Below the pieces are notes generated by a model that was not told the origin of the DNA, ran no database searches, and saw only the letters and a list, made by a program, of their open reading frames with translations. Below, one piece after another: positions 9,712-17,146 of a DNA stretch of 64,000 nucleotides (the stretch's first letter is position 1; the number at the start of each line of letters is the position of its first letter). The position numbers and the translations under genes were made by a program. The stretch is from Croceibacterium soli (GTDB taxonomy: Bacteria > Pseudomonadota > Alphaproteobacteria > Sphingomonadales > Sphingomonadaceae), in NCBI RefSeq assembly GCF_009828065.1, contig NZ_WTYK01000005.1, forward strand, positions 1-64,000, given 5' to 3'.

Positions 9712-9900
9712 GGAGCAGAGGCGCAGAGGAAAAGTTTGTCACGCAAAGGCGAAAGACGCAAAGATCTCGCGGCGAAGCCGCGCTAATTCCTACCGCCCGC
9801 TTTCAGCGGTTGGAGTGTAGTCCCTCCTGGCGCCTTCTTCTTTGCGCCCTCGCGCCTTTGCGGGAAAACCCTCTGCGCCTCAGCGTCTCTGCGAGCGCAT
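9712..9900. repeat. Large imperfect inverted-repeat intergenic element
   Basis: Left-arm words GAGGCGCAGAGG (9718-9729), CGCAAAGGCG (9742-9751) and CGCAAAGA (9757-9764) recur as reverse complements, in mirrored order, at 9870-9881, 9853-9862 and 9839-9846. The central part holds a separate perfect hairpin, CGCGGC-GAA-GCCGCG (9768-9782), which could act as a terminator for the small upstream gene. The element resembles the CGCAAAGGCGCAAAG-type repeats scattered in sphingomonad intergenic DNA. No coding sequence is supported across 9711-10171. Confidence 0.7.
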
Positions 9901-9980
9901 AAGAAGGCTCGGGCTGCGTCCTCGCTCCTCAGGATCGAAGTCTTAGGCTGAGAGCCAAAGGACCCGCATCCCTTATCTGC

Positions 9981-10008
9981 ACCATACAATAGTAGATGTT
10001 TGTATGGT
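9981..10008. promoter_or_regulatory. Inverted repeat ACCATACAA / TTGTATGGT upstream of the DUF983-MocR pair
   Basis: A perfect 9-bp inverted repeat with a 10-base spacer, AT-rich in a GC-rich surrounding, lies about 160 bases before the DUF983 start. It could be an operator, for example for the MocR-type regulator encoded two genes on, or a transcript hairpin. No further evidence decides between these. Confidence 0.4.
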
Positions 10009-10171
10009 ATAGCTCTACCACCCCCGGACAACCGCTCGTAGTTTCCGCCTAAGCTAATCTACTGACCTTCAGCCCCTTCAATCCCCACTCCTCAGGTGGA
10101 CTCTCCCCGACAGCGCACCTATGTATGGCCCAGCATCCCGCCATCGTATGGCCCTCCCCGGAGAACGACCC

Positions 10172-10600
10172 GTGAAACTCCCCGACGACGAAAAGCTCGG
10201 CTGGATACTCAAGACAGGCTGGAAGGGCCTGTGCCCGCACTGCGGGAAAGGGAAGATGTTCCGGAAGTGGCTGAAGATAGCCGATCGGTGCGAGGTCTGC
10301 GGGCTCGACTACCGCTTCGCCTCTCCCGACGATGGGCCGGCGTTCTTCTCGCTGTGCATCATCGTCTTCCCGCTGGCCTTCTTCGTAGTCTGGCTCGAAT
10401 TCGCGCACAGCCCGCCTTACTGGGTCCACCTGCTCACCTCGTTCCCCCTGCTCATGATCGGCAGCATCTTGCCGTTGCAGCCCATCAAGGGCTGGCTGGT
10501 CGCCTCGCAGTACGTGAACAAGGCACAGGAAGCGGGAACCGAGAAGCTGTGGGCGCAGATGCACGAACGCGAAGCGAAACGCCGCGACGGGCACAAGTAA
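10172..10600 (+). CDS. DUF983 family small membrane protein
   Basis: A 142-residue protein with the DUF983 pattern: an N-terminal zinc-ribbon-like part with CPHCGKGKMF and CEVCGLDY, then two hydrophobic segments (about residues 55-75 and 82-105) and a charged C-terminal tail. The four cysteines probably bind a metal on the cytoplasmic side. I chose the GTG at 10172 because GGAGA lies 7 bases before it and translation then begins at KLPDDEKLG; ATG codons at 10121 and 10148 lack a clear site. The stop codon is followed directly by the GTG start of the regulator gene, so the two are probably coupled. DUF983 proteins are widespread in alphaproteobacteria but have no settled function. Confidence 0.85.
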   Translation: MKLPDDEKLGWILKTGWKGLCPHCGKGKMFRKWLKIADRCEVCGLDYRFASPDDGPAFFSLCIIVFPLAFFVVWLEFAHSPPYWVHLLTSFPLLMIGSILPLQPIKGWLVASQYVNKAQEAGTEKLWAQMHEREAKRRDGHK

Positions 10601-11962
10601 GTGGAGGGCTGGTGCCCCGACCTGTCCGGCTTTGCCGGGCCCAAGTATCGGGCAGTGGCCGACGCTCTGGCCGACGCGGTCGATCGCGGCGAGCTGCGAC
10701 CGGGGGAGCGCCTCCCGCCCCAACGCACGCTGGCAAGCCGCCTTGGCTTCGACCTGACGACGATCACGAAAGCTTACGACCGGGCGCGGCGCAACGGCCT
10801 CATCGACACGCGTGGGCGGGCCGGCAGCTTCGTCGTCGAGCCGGCACGCGCTTCCGCGCCGGCCGCGCACCTGGTCGACACCGGCATGAACTGCCCGCCG
10901 CTTGCTCCGCAAGGGCTGCTGCAGCGCGCCCTGGCCGAAGCCTTCCAGGAGGCTATCGCCGGCGGTGACACGGCCAGCCTTCAATACCAGCGGCTCGGCG
11001 GCGCACCCGAGGTGCGAGCGGCCGGCGCCGCCCTGCTCGGCCGCATCGGCCTTGCATCGGCGGTCGACCAGGTCGTCGTCGCGGCGGGCGGGCAGAACGC
11101 GCTGCACGCTGCGCTGCGGGCGGGTCTTCGTTCGGGGGACCGCGTTGCCTGCGGCCGGTTCGTCTATCCGGGCTTCATCGCCCTCGCGCAGCGGCTCTCG
11201 CTCGAGCTCGTGCCGCTGCCGCAGATGACGGCAGAGGCCTTGGAGGGCGCCTGCCGCGAGGGCCCGATCCAGGCGCTCTACGTCGTGCCGACCAACAACA
11301 ATCCGACCACCGAAACCGTGCCTGCCGCGGAGCGCGCCGCCATTGCCGAGGCGGCCCGACGCCAGGACATCCAGATCATCGAGGACGATGCCTACGGCCT
11401 GCTGCCCGCGGATCGCCTGCCGCCTATCGCCAGCTTCGCGCCCGAACGGTCCTGGTACATCCTGAGCACTTCGAAGATCGTTTCGCCGGCGTTGCGGGTC
11501 GCGTTCACCCGCGCGCCCGGCGTGTCGCAAGCCCTGCGGATCGCCGCCGATGTCCACGAGACAGCTGTCATGGCCCCGCCCATCAACGCGGCGATCGTTG
11601 CGAAGTGGCTGCGAGACGGCACTTTCGACCGGCTTGTCGCCGCCACCCGCGACGAAGCGGCTGCGCGCCAGAAGCTCGCGCGGCCGCTGCTGGGCTCATC
11701 CCACTATGCAAGCCATGCCCAGGGCTATCACCTTTGGCTGACGCTGCCGGAGCAGGTCAGTGCGGCGGAGCTTTCGCGCGAACTGAACGCTGCCGGGATC
11801 GGCAGTGTGCCGTCGGACCGGTTCGCCGCCGGCAAGAGCAGCCTGCAGGCGCTGCGCATATCGCTCGGCGGGCCGATCGACCGTGCTGGACTTTGCACTT
11901 CCTTGCGGGTGCTGGAAGGGCACGTGAACGGGTCCGTCCAGCGCTGGGATGCGCTCGTCTGA
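10601..11962 (+). CDS. MocR-type (GntR/aminotransferase) transcriptional regulator
   Basis: A 453-residue protein. Residues 1-80 form a GntR winged helix (GELRPGERLPPQRTLASRLG, then TTITKAYDRA). Residues from about 110 to the end form a fold-type I aminotransferase domain that uses pyridoxal phosphate as effector or cofactor. The likely Schiff-base lysine is K292 in STSKIVSPALRV; VPTNNNPTT and IEDDAYG match the cofactor pocket. Known MocR proteins sense PLP-linked amino compounds and usually control a neighbouring gene. Translation starts at a GTG directly after the stop of the DUF983 gene and no good ribosome site is visible, so coupling is likely. A true aminotransferase with a DNA-binding domain remains possible. 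The target gene is not evident. Confidence 0.9.
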   Translation: MEGWCPDLSGFAGPKYRAVADALADAVDRGELRPGERLPPQRTLASRLGFDLTTITKAYDRARRNGLIDTRGRAGSFVVEPARASAPAAHLVDTGMNCPPLAPQGLLQRALAEAFQEAIAGGDTASLQYQRLGGAPEVRAAGAALLGRIGLASAVDQVVVAAGGQNALHAALRAGLRSGDRVACGRFVYPGFIALAQRLSLELVPLPQMTAEALEGACREGPIQALYVVPTNNNPTTETVPAAERAAIAEAARRQDIQIIEDDAYGLLPADRLPPIASFAPERSWYILSTSKIVSPALRVAFTRAPGVSQALRIAADVHETAVMAPPINAAIVAKWLRDGTFDRLVAATRDEAAARQKLARPLLGSSHYASHAQGYHLWLTLPEQVSAAELSRELNAAGIGSVPSDRFAAGKSSLQALRISLGGPIDRAGLCTSLRVLEGHVNGSVQRWDALV

Positions 11963-11989
11963 AGCCGACCCGCTACGAGGCGTAACGGT

Positions 11990-13093
11990 TCACTGCCCGA
12001 AGTCGAAAAGATCGCGAAACCGGCTCGGCTGGGAGCGCAGGTACTGTTCCGGAGCACGCACCCGGCCGCCCAGATGCGTCGCGGCGTGCCACGGCCAGCG
12101 CGGGTTGAACAGGATGCCGCGCGCCAGCGCCACGAGGTCCGCATCGCCGGTCGCGACGATGGCCTCCGCCTGGTCGAACCCGGTGATGAGGCCCACGGCC
12201 ACGACGGGAATGCCGACCGCCTGCTTGACCGCGCGGGCCAGCGGAACCTGGTAGTTCGGCCCTACGGGGATGTTCTGCGCCGGATGGAGCCCGCCGCTGG
12301 AAACATGGATGGCCGCGCAGCCCCGCGCCTCCAGCGCGCGCGAAAAGGCGATCGTCTGCTCGATATCCCAGCCGCCTTCGACCCAGTCCGTGGCGGACAG
12401 GCGCACGCTGACCGGCCGCTCCGCCGGGAAGGCCGCGCGCACCGCGTCGTAGATCTCCAGCGGGAAGCGCATCCGGTTCTCGAGGCTGCCGCCGTACTCG
12501 TCCGTCCGCCGGTTGGACAAAGGCGAGAGGAACTGATGCAGCAAGTAGCCATGCGCCGCGTGGATCTGCACGGCATCGAGCCCCAGGCGGGCGGATCGCT
12601 CGGTCGCCTCGGCGAACCCTGTACGGATCCGCGCCAGCCCCTCGGCGTCGAGCTCGACCGGCGGGTTCTCTCCCTCATCCCAGGGGATCGGCGAGGGCGC
12701 TACAGTCTGCCAGCCGTTCGGCTGCGACGGCGCGATCTGCCGGCCGCCGTCCCACGGCTTCTGCGTCGAGGCCTTGCGACCGGCGTGGCCGAGTTGGATC
12801 GCGACCGGCATGTCAGACCAGCGGCGCACGCTTTCCAGCACGCGCGCCATCGCCGCTTCATTGGCATCGGACCAGAGGCCCACGTCGCCATAGCTGATGC
12901 GCCCTTCGGGCGTGACCGCTGTCGCTTCGATCGTCAGCAGCGCGGCGCCCGAATGGGCCAGCTGGCCGAGGTGGATCAGGTGCCAGTCCGTCATGCACCC
13001 GTCCTCCGCGGAGTACTGGCACATCGGTGCGATGACGATGCGGTTGTCGAGGTGAAGACCTCCGACGTCCAATGGACTGAACAGTGCTGACAT
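11990..13093 (-). CDS. Old-yellow-enzyme family NADH:flavin oxidoreductase (YqjM-like)
   Basis: A 367-residue FMN-dependent ene-reductase that would reduce activated C=C bonds of enones or quinones with NAD(P)H. The N-terminus carries APMCQYS with C25, the redox-tuning cysteine of the YqjM (thermophilic-like) subgroup. HAGRKAS and IHAAHGYLLHQFLSP hold active-site histidines, and RRTDEYGGS is the family signature before the C-terminal FMN phosphate region (VAVGLI, LVALARGILFNP). The ATG is preceded by GGGGAA; longer starts upstream run into the region before the Lrp gene and lack support. It is cytosolic and its physiological substrate is unknown. The Lrp gene lies 77 bases upstream on the same strand. 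Confidence 0.93.
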   Translation of the reverse strand: MSALFSPLDVGGLHLDNRIVIAPMCQYSAEDGCMTDWHLIHLGQLAHSGAALLTIEATAVTPEGRISYGDVGLWSDANEAAMARVLESVRRWSDMPVAIQLGHAGRKASTQKPWDGGRQIAPSQPNGWQTVAPSPIPWDEGENPPVELDAEGLARIRTGFAEATERSARLGLDAVQIHAAHGYLLHQFLSPLSNRRTDEYGGSLENRMRFPLEIYDAVRAAFPAERPVSVRLSATDWVEGGWDIEQTIAFSRALEARGCAAIHVSSGGLHPAQNIPVGPNYQVPLARAVKQAVGIPVVAVGLITGFDQAEAIVATGDADLVALARGILFNPRWPWHAATHLGGRVRAPEQYLRSQPSRFRDLFDFGQ

Positions 13094-13170
13094 GGCTTCC
13101 CCGGTATGGATAACTGCTGCAACGCGGCTGCCGGAGGGAAGGTCCCGCCGGCTGCAGGCTCGCCCCCCGC

Positions 13171-13638
13171 TTACCTGATCGGCAGCGCAGTGGTCGCCTT
13201 GATCTCGGACAGCGCCACGGTCGAGTTGACCTCCTGGACCCCGGGCAATTGCGAGAGCCGGTCGAAGAAGAACCGCTCGTACGCCTCGATGTCCGGAGCG
13301 ACGATGCGGATCAGGAAATCGACAGGACCCATGAGGACGTAACACTCGAGCACTTCGGGGAAGGCCCGGATCGCCTCAGCAAACTCATCGAGATGGGCCC
13401 GGCCATGGGCGTTGAGCCGAACTTGCGCGAACACGTGGGCGTTGAGGCCGACCTTGCGGCGGTCCACCAGCGCGACCTTGCGCTTGATGAACCCGTCCTT
13501 CTCCAGCCGGTCGATGCGCCGCCAGCACGGGGACGCCGACAAGCCGACACGTTCGGATATTTCCGCCGTGGAGAGCGACGCATCCTCCTGCAGGAGCTCG
13601 AGGATTCGCTTTTCGAACTTGTCGAGGGTTTCGGGCAT
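13171..13638 (-). CDS. Lrp/AsnC family transcriptional regulator
   Basis: A 155-residue regulator. Residues 1-60 form the AsnC-type helix-turn-helix (LDKFEKRILELLQ, then VGLSASPCWRRIDRLEKDG). The rest is the RAM effector domain that binds amino acids and forms dimers and octamers (ECYVLMGPVDFLIRIVAPD, then LPGVQEVNSTVAL). The start ATG follows GAGGTAAGAC. It is divergent from a leucine-dehydrogenase-type gene, the arrangement usual for Lrp-like activators of amino-acid catabolism such as BkdR, so control of that gene and of itself from the shared intergenic region is likely (inference). The ene-reductase gene follows on the same strand and may be in the same transcript. Confidence 0.93.
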   Translation of the reverse strand: MPETLDKFEKRILELLQEDASLSTAEISERVGLSASPCWRRIDRLEKDGFIKRKVALVDRRKVGLNAHVFAQVRLNAHGRAHLDEFAEAIRAFPEVLECYVLMGPVDFLIRIVAPDIEAYERFFFDRLSQLPGVQEVNSTVALSEIKATTALPIR

Positions 13639-13673
13639 GTCTTACCTCGCATTCGGTATACGCAGGCATGATC

Positions 13674-13688
13674 CACCCAATCCGGGTG
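13674..13688. promoter_or_regulatory. Palindrome CACCC-N5-GGGTG in the Lrp / dehydrogenase intergenic region
   Basis: A 15-bp element with perfect 5-bp arms lies 35 bases from the Lrp start and 75 from the dehydrogenase start. Its position suits an Lrp operator, and Lrp sites are often loose 15-bp palindromes, but the G-rich arms are not the classic consensus. Confidence 0.35.
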
Positions 13689-13763
13689 TGTATCAAGCAA
13701 ACTTAGACCGACAATACCTCTCCAGCCATGGCATCTCTCACACTCCCAATCAGGAGCCGACCA

Positions 13764-14822
13764 GTGCGAGAGAGCTGCCCTTCCCGATCCGCCATAGCCT
13801 GCGAGGTGGTCCCGATCGAGGACCGCAAGGCCGGCCTGCAGGGCGTCATCGTCATCCATTCCACTCGCCTCGGCCCGGCCGGCGGCGGCTGCCGGCTGTG
13901 GAGCTATCCGACGATGGCTGAAGCGACCGATGACGGCATGAGGCTGGCCGCCGGGATGAGCTACAAGAACGCCCTTGCCGGCCTGCCGCTCGGCGGAGGA
14001 AAGGCCGTGCTGCGCAAGCCAGACGGGGACTTCTGCCGCCAGGCGCTGTTCGAAGCCTTCGGCCTGGCGGTGGAGCGGCTTGGCGGGCGCTATGTGACCG
14101 CCGAAGATGTCGGCACGAGCGTCGCGGACATGGCTTTGGTCTCCCGCCGGACCGGGCACGTGGCGGGGCTTGCCCGCCGCGCGAACCGGCCGGGAGGTGA
14201 CCCCTCCCCGCACACCGCACGCGGGGTGTTCCTGGCGATGCGCTGCGCCGTCGAGCGCCGGCTCGGGCGGTCGCTCGGCGATGTCACGGTTGCGGTCCAG
14301 GGCCTCGGCCACGTCGGCTACGAACTGTGCCGTCTGCTCCATGCGGAAGGGGCGCGCCTGATCGTTGCGGAGCCGCGCTCCGACGTGGCGGCGCGGGCCG
14401 CGGTCGAGTTCGGGGCCGAAGTGGCGGGAACCGGCAGCATCGTCGATGCTGCGGCCGACGTCTTCGCGCCCTGCGCCATGGGCGGCGTGCTCGACAGCCG
14501 TTCCGTTCCGCGGCTGAAGGCGAGCGTCGTCTGCGGCGCGGCGAACAACCAACTGGCCGATCCGGCGCTCGGCGCCTTACTCGCGGATCGAGGCGTGCTC
14601 TACGCCCCCGACTACCTCGTCAACGCCGGCGGCATCATCAACGTCGCCGCGGAATATCTTGGCTGGGCCACCGCCGAAGTGGACGAACGGATCGCCGCCA
14701 TCCCGGCGCGGCTCGCCGAAGTCCTCGACCGGGCCGAACGGACCGAGCGGCCGACGGGCGACGTCGCCGACGAGATGGCGCGTGAGGTACTGTCCGGCGC
14801 CCCGGTCACCGCCTTGCAGTAA
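13764..14822 (+). CDS. Leucine/valine/phenylalanine dehydrogenase family enzyme
   Basis: A 352-residue NAD-dependent amino-acid dehydrogenase that would interconvert a branched-chain or aromatic amino acid and its 2-oxo acid with release of ammonia. The N-terminal domain has the substrate-binding MSYK and the catalytic-lysine motif GLPLGGGK, both as in leucine dehydrogenase. The Rossmann part begins with VAVQGLGHVGYELC, and the end carries APDYLVNAGGIINVAAEYLGW. I prefer the GTG start because AGGAG lies 7 bases before it; an ATG 36 bases earlier has no site. It is divergent from the Lrp regulator, which probably controls it. Exact amino-acid preference cannot be read from motifs. Confidence 0.88.
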   Translation: MRESCPSRSAIACEVVPIEDRKAGLQGVIVIHSTRLGPAGGGCRLWSYPTMAEATDDGMRLAAGMSYKNALAGLPLGGGKAVLRKPDGDFCRQALFEAFGLAVERLGGRYVTAEDVGTSVADMALVSRRTGHVAGLARRANRPGGDPSPHTARGVFLAMRCAVERRLGRSLGDVTVAVQGLGHVGYELCRLLHAEGARLIVAEPRSDVAARAAVEFGAEVAGTGSIVDAAADVFAPCAMGGVLDSRSVPRLKASVVCGAANNQLADPALGALLADRGVLYAPDYLVNAGGIINVAAEYLGWATAEVDERIAAIPARLAEVLDRAERTERPTGDVADEMAREVLSGAPVTALQ

Positions 14823-14824
14823 CG

Positions 14825-14854
14825 GCAGCCGCGTCGGTTTTCCTAGTCGGCTGC
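14825..14854. terminator. Possible bidirectional terminator between convergent genes
   Basis: GCAGCCG (14825-14831) pairs with CGGCTGC (14848-14854) across a 16-base loop that contains a GGTTTTCC run. It lies between the convergent stops of the dehydrogenase and MarR genes and partly overlaps the MarR end. The long loop makes the call weak. Confidence 0.3.
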
Positions 14855-15397
14855 GGAGCCGCTGCGCGCGGCGAGCTCGCGTTCCTCGTCCAGCAGTTCC
14901 TCGGCCTTGACGTTCATCCGGTCGATGACCCGTCGAAGCGTCTCCAGGTCTTCCGGCGGGATATCGCCGGTCAAGCGCCGATCACGCTCGAGCGCTCGCT
15001 CGACCATACGGGCGTAGAGTGTGCACCCCGTCTTGGAGAGACCGATCTCGACCTCCGGGCCGCCCGGCTTGCGCTCTCTGGTCAGCAAGCCGCGCTCCAC
15101 CATCCCCTTGACCGCCCGGCTGAGCTGGCCCCGGTCCTGCAGCGTAAGCTCCGACAGGCGGTTGAGAGTCAGCGGGGCATGGCGCCCGACTTGCGTCATG
15201 ATCCGCCACTCGATCTCCGACAGGTCGAACTGCCGGCGAGACGCCAGGATGCCGCTTCTGCGCAGGACGCTGAAGAAGCCGATCATGCGCATCGTCACCA
15301 GCTCTCCGAGCGGGTTCGTGCGCTGGTCCTCGCCGCGGCCGGCGAGCGCCTCCTGCGGGCGTACCGACCGGTCGGCCTGGTGCTTCTGTCTCGTCAT
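14843..15397 (-). CDS. MarR family winged-helix transcriptional regulator
   Basis: A 184-residue regulator with the MarR fold from about residue 35 to 150: LSEIEWRIMTQVG, then APLTLNRLSELTLQDRGQLS (helix-turn-helix) and the wing KGMVERGLLTRERKPGG. The tail, rich in glutamate and arginine, is longer than usual. The start ATG follows a strong GGAGGGGAA site; an ATG 45 bases upstream is not supported. It is the first gene past the exported-protein cluster at 15523-18053, on the same strand, and so a candidate to bind the TTGA-N5-TCAA palindromes found there (inference from position and symmetry only). The ligand is unknown. Confidence 0.9.
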   Translation of the reverse strand: MTRQKHQADRSVRPQEALAGRGEDQRTNPLGELVTMRMIGFFSVLRRSGILASRRQFDLSEIEWRIMTQVGRHAPLTLNRLSELTLQDRGQLSRAVKGMVERGLLTRERKPGGPEVEIGLSKTGCTLYARMVERALERDRRLTGDIPPEDLETLRRVIDRMNVKAEELLDEERELAARSGSAAD

Positions 15398-15522
15398 CGC
15401 GTTCCCCTCCCGCGGTTCGGCGGCCAGCCGATTTTGCGGCATCCGAACGCCATATGACGTCTAAATGCCCTGCGTCAGCAATTTCCTGCGGCCGGGAAGA
15501 GGGAGACAAGCGGTGAGGAGGG

Positions 15523-16323
15523 CTAGAGGTACTCGGTTTCGCCCTGCTCGTTGATCGGATTGCGGTCGTTCTCGGAACACTGGAACTCGAGCAGCTTGCC
15601 GTAGCGGTCGCGGCGATAACGAACCGTCACTTCGAACGGCTCCGACAGCGCCTCGGGGTCTTCCATGCGCATCTCGTTGATGAGCACGTCGGGGTTCGCC
15701 GGATCGAGCCTGATGCGCTCCGTCAGGCGGAACTGCGACGAGTGCGGAAAGCCGGTGTCGATCTCCAGCTCGTCCGAGATGCCGGTGGTTTCGACCACCA
15801 GCGTGCCGCCCTCCCAGCGGCCGATCGAGTCGCCCATGAACGTCGGATCGGGGTCTTCCTCGTGCGTGCGCCCGTCGGTCCAGACGGTCCGCGTCTGCAT
15901 CCATGCTTCCTGGTTGATGGTCACCCGCCCGGGGGCGAAGATGAACTCGTAGGGGTACTGCCCCAGGCGCATGATGCGCGGCATCCCGGGAGGGCTGCAG
16001 TTGGAGCGCGTGCGCCGCACGACGCCGTTGTTCGCGCGGGCATCGGCCAGCCACTTCTCCCGCCGCTCGAGGAATTCGCCCTTGAGCTTCGGCGCGACCG
16101 CCGCCTGGTGGTCGGACGCGCCACCGATCACGAACCAGATGCCGCCCCAGTCGGGCAGGGCGTCGACTTCGTGGTACTTGCCCTTGGGGTGCCCGGCGCC
16201 TTCGCCCGCGGACAGGCCGGGCGGCGGCGGCGCAGCCGGGCCCGGGGCGACTTGCGCCGGGCCGGGCATGGCCAGAGTCAGGAGCAGGGCCGCGGGAACG
16301 GCCCGCACTATGGTCATTCGCAT
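15523..16323 (-). CDS. Exported protein of unknown function, paralogue of the protein at 17139-18053
   Basis: A 266-residue protein with a signal peptide of about 22 residues, followed by a proline- and glycine-rich stretch. The core carries CSPPGMPRIM, DGRTHEEDPDP and SIGRWEGGTLVVET, then RLTERIRL. The same signatures occur in the 304-residue protein three genes upstream, so the two are paralogues that probably share a fold and role. A GGGGAGAACCAG site precedes the chosen ATG. It is the last gene of a run of four exported proteins downstream of a TonB-dependent receptor, with a 22-base gap to the preceding DUF6152 gene. Proteins of this type are common beside DUF6152 genes in sphingomonads; no function is established, and binding or handling of a hydrophobic substrate taken up by the receptor is only a guess. 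Confidence 0.75.
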   Translation of the reverse strand: MRMTIVRAVPAALLLTLAMPGPAQVAPGPAAPPPPGLSAGEGAGHPKGKYHEVDALPDWGGIWFVIGGASDHQAAVAPKLKGEFLERREKWLADARANNGVVRRTRSNCSPPGMPRIMRLGQYPYEFIFAPGRVTINQEAWMQTRTVWTDGRTHEEDPDPTFMGDSIGRWEGGTLVVETTGISDELEIDTGFPHSSQFRLTERIRLDPANPDVLINEMRMEDPEALSEPFEVTVRYRRDRYGKLLEFQCSENDRNPINEQGETEYL

Positions 16324-16345
16324 CTGGTTCTCCCCCCGCGCCCTG

Positions 16346-16714
16346 TCAGCCGACCTGGCCCAAGGTGGACCCGTCCGGCAGCCGCACGCCGGCATAGGAA
16401 CCGCCCCTCGCGCCGCTGCGGAGCGGGTGGACGTATAGCTTGATCTTGTCGCCGGACTTCAGGCTGGTTCGCTTCCAGCCTTCCTGGACCAGGTTGTTGG
16501 GGCTGGTCATCTCGATCGACCAGCGCTCCTTCTTGCCACCGGCCGTCGCGTCGATCTCGATGAAGGCATGCGGGTTCTGCCACTTGAAGCGGACGACCGT
16601 GGCGTCGAGCGCCACCGTCTTCTGCATGTCGAACATCGCGTAGGAATGGTGCGCCAGCGTAGGGCCAGGGATCGCCAGGAGGCCAGCCAGTGCGAGCCAG
16701 GGAGAAATCTTCAT
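16346..16714 (-). CDS. DUF6152 family exported protein (copy 2)
   Basis: A 122-residue protein with a 21-residue signal peptide ending at LAHHSYAMFD. The mature part shows the DUF6152 pattern: AHHSYAMFD, WQNPHAFIEID, WSIEMTSPNNL and GWKRTSLKSGDK, predicting a small beta-barrel-like domain. The pair of histidines right after the signal cleavage site is conserved between both copies here and might bind a metal (inference). AGAGGT precedes the ATG. It is 18 bases downstream of the first copy and 22 bases upstream of the last gene of the cluster. Function unknown. Confidence 0.85.
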   Translation of the reverse strand: MKISPWLALAGLLAIPGPTLAHHSYAMFDMQKTVALDATVVRFKWQNPHAFIEIDATAGGKKERWSIEMTSPNNLVQEGWKRTSLKSGDKIKLYVHPLRSGARGGSYAGVRLPDGSTLGQVG

Positions 16715-16732
16715 GATGACCTCTTGTGCCAG

Positions 16733-17146
16733 TTAGAGCCGCGGGACATTCACCGGCGTGCCGTTCTTCGGCAGGCCGGAATCGAGTTGCTGGCCGTTCG
16801 CTTTCCTCAGGTCGAGGAACAGCCCGCCGGGCTGGCCATTGCGCAGCGGCGCGATGCGGACGCTGACGGTCTCCCCGCCCTTCAGCGAAGTGCGATGCCA
16901 CCCCTGGCGCTTCAGGTTGTTCGGGCTGTTCAGCTCGATCGACCAGTGCCGGGTCTTTCCGCCGTTCGCCACGTCCAGTTCGATGAACGCGTGGGGATTG
17001 GTCCACTGGAATTCGCGAACCGTGCCGCTCAGGGTTATTACTTTGGTCTGGTCGAACATCGCAAAGCTGTGGTGAGCGACCGCCGGCCCAGCGGCGGCGA
17101 GGACCAGCGTGCCGGCAATCAGCGATGCGGCGAGAGCCTTAGTCAT
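16733..17146 (-). CDS. DUF6152 family exported protein (copy 1)
   Basis: A 137-residue paralogue of the next gene, with a signal peptide to about residue 25 and the signatures AHHSFAMFD, WTNPHAFIELD, WSIELNSPNNL and GWHRTSLKGGE. The ATG at 17146 overlaps the stop of the upstream gene by 8 bases and has an AAGGGG site inside that gene, so translation is probably coupled. A longer reading starting 21 bases earlier is less likely. Tandem DUF6152 copies between two paralogous larger proteins suggest that a two-gene unit was duplicated. Function unknown; export to the periplasm is well supported. Confidence 0.87.
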   Translation of the reverse strand: MTKALAASLIAGTLVLAAAGPAVAHHSFAMFDQTKVITLSGTVREFQWTNPHAFIELDVANGGKTRHWSIELNSPNNLKRQGWHRTSLKGGETVSVRIAPLRNGQPGGLFLDLRKANGQQLDSGLPKNGTPVNVPRL

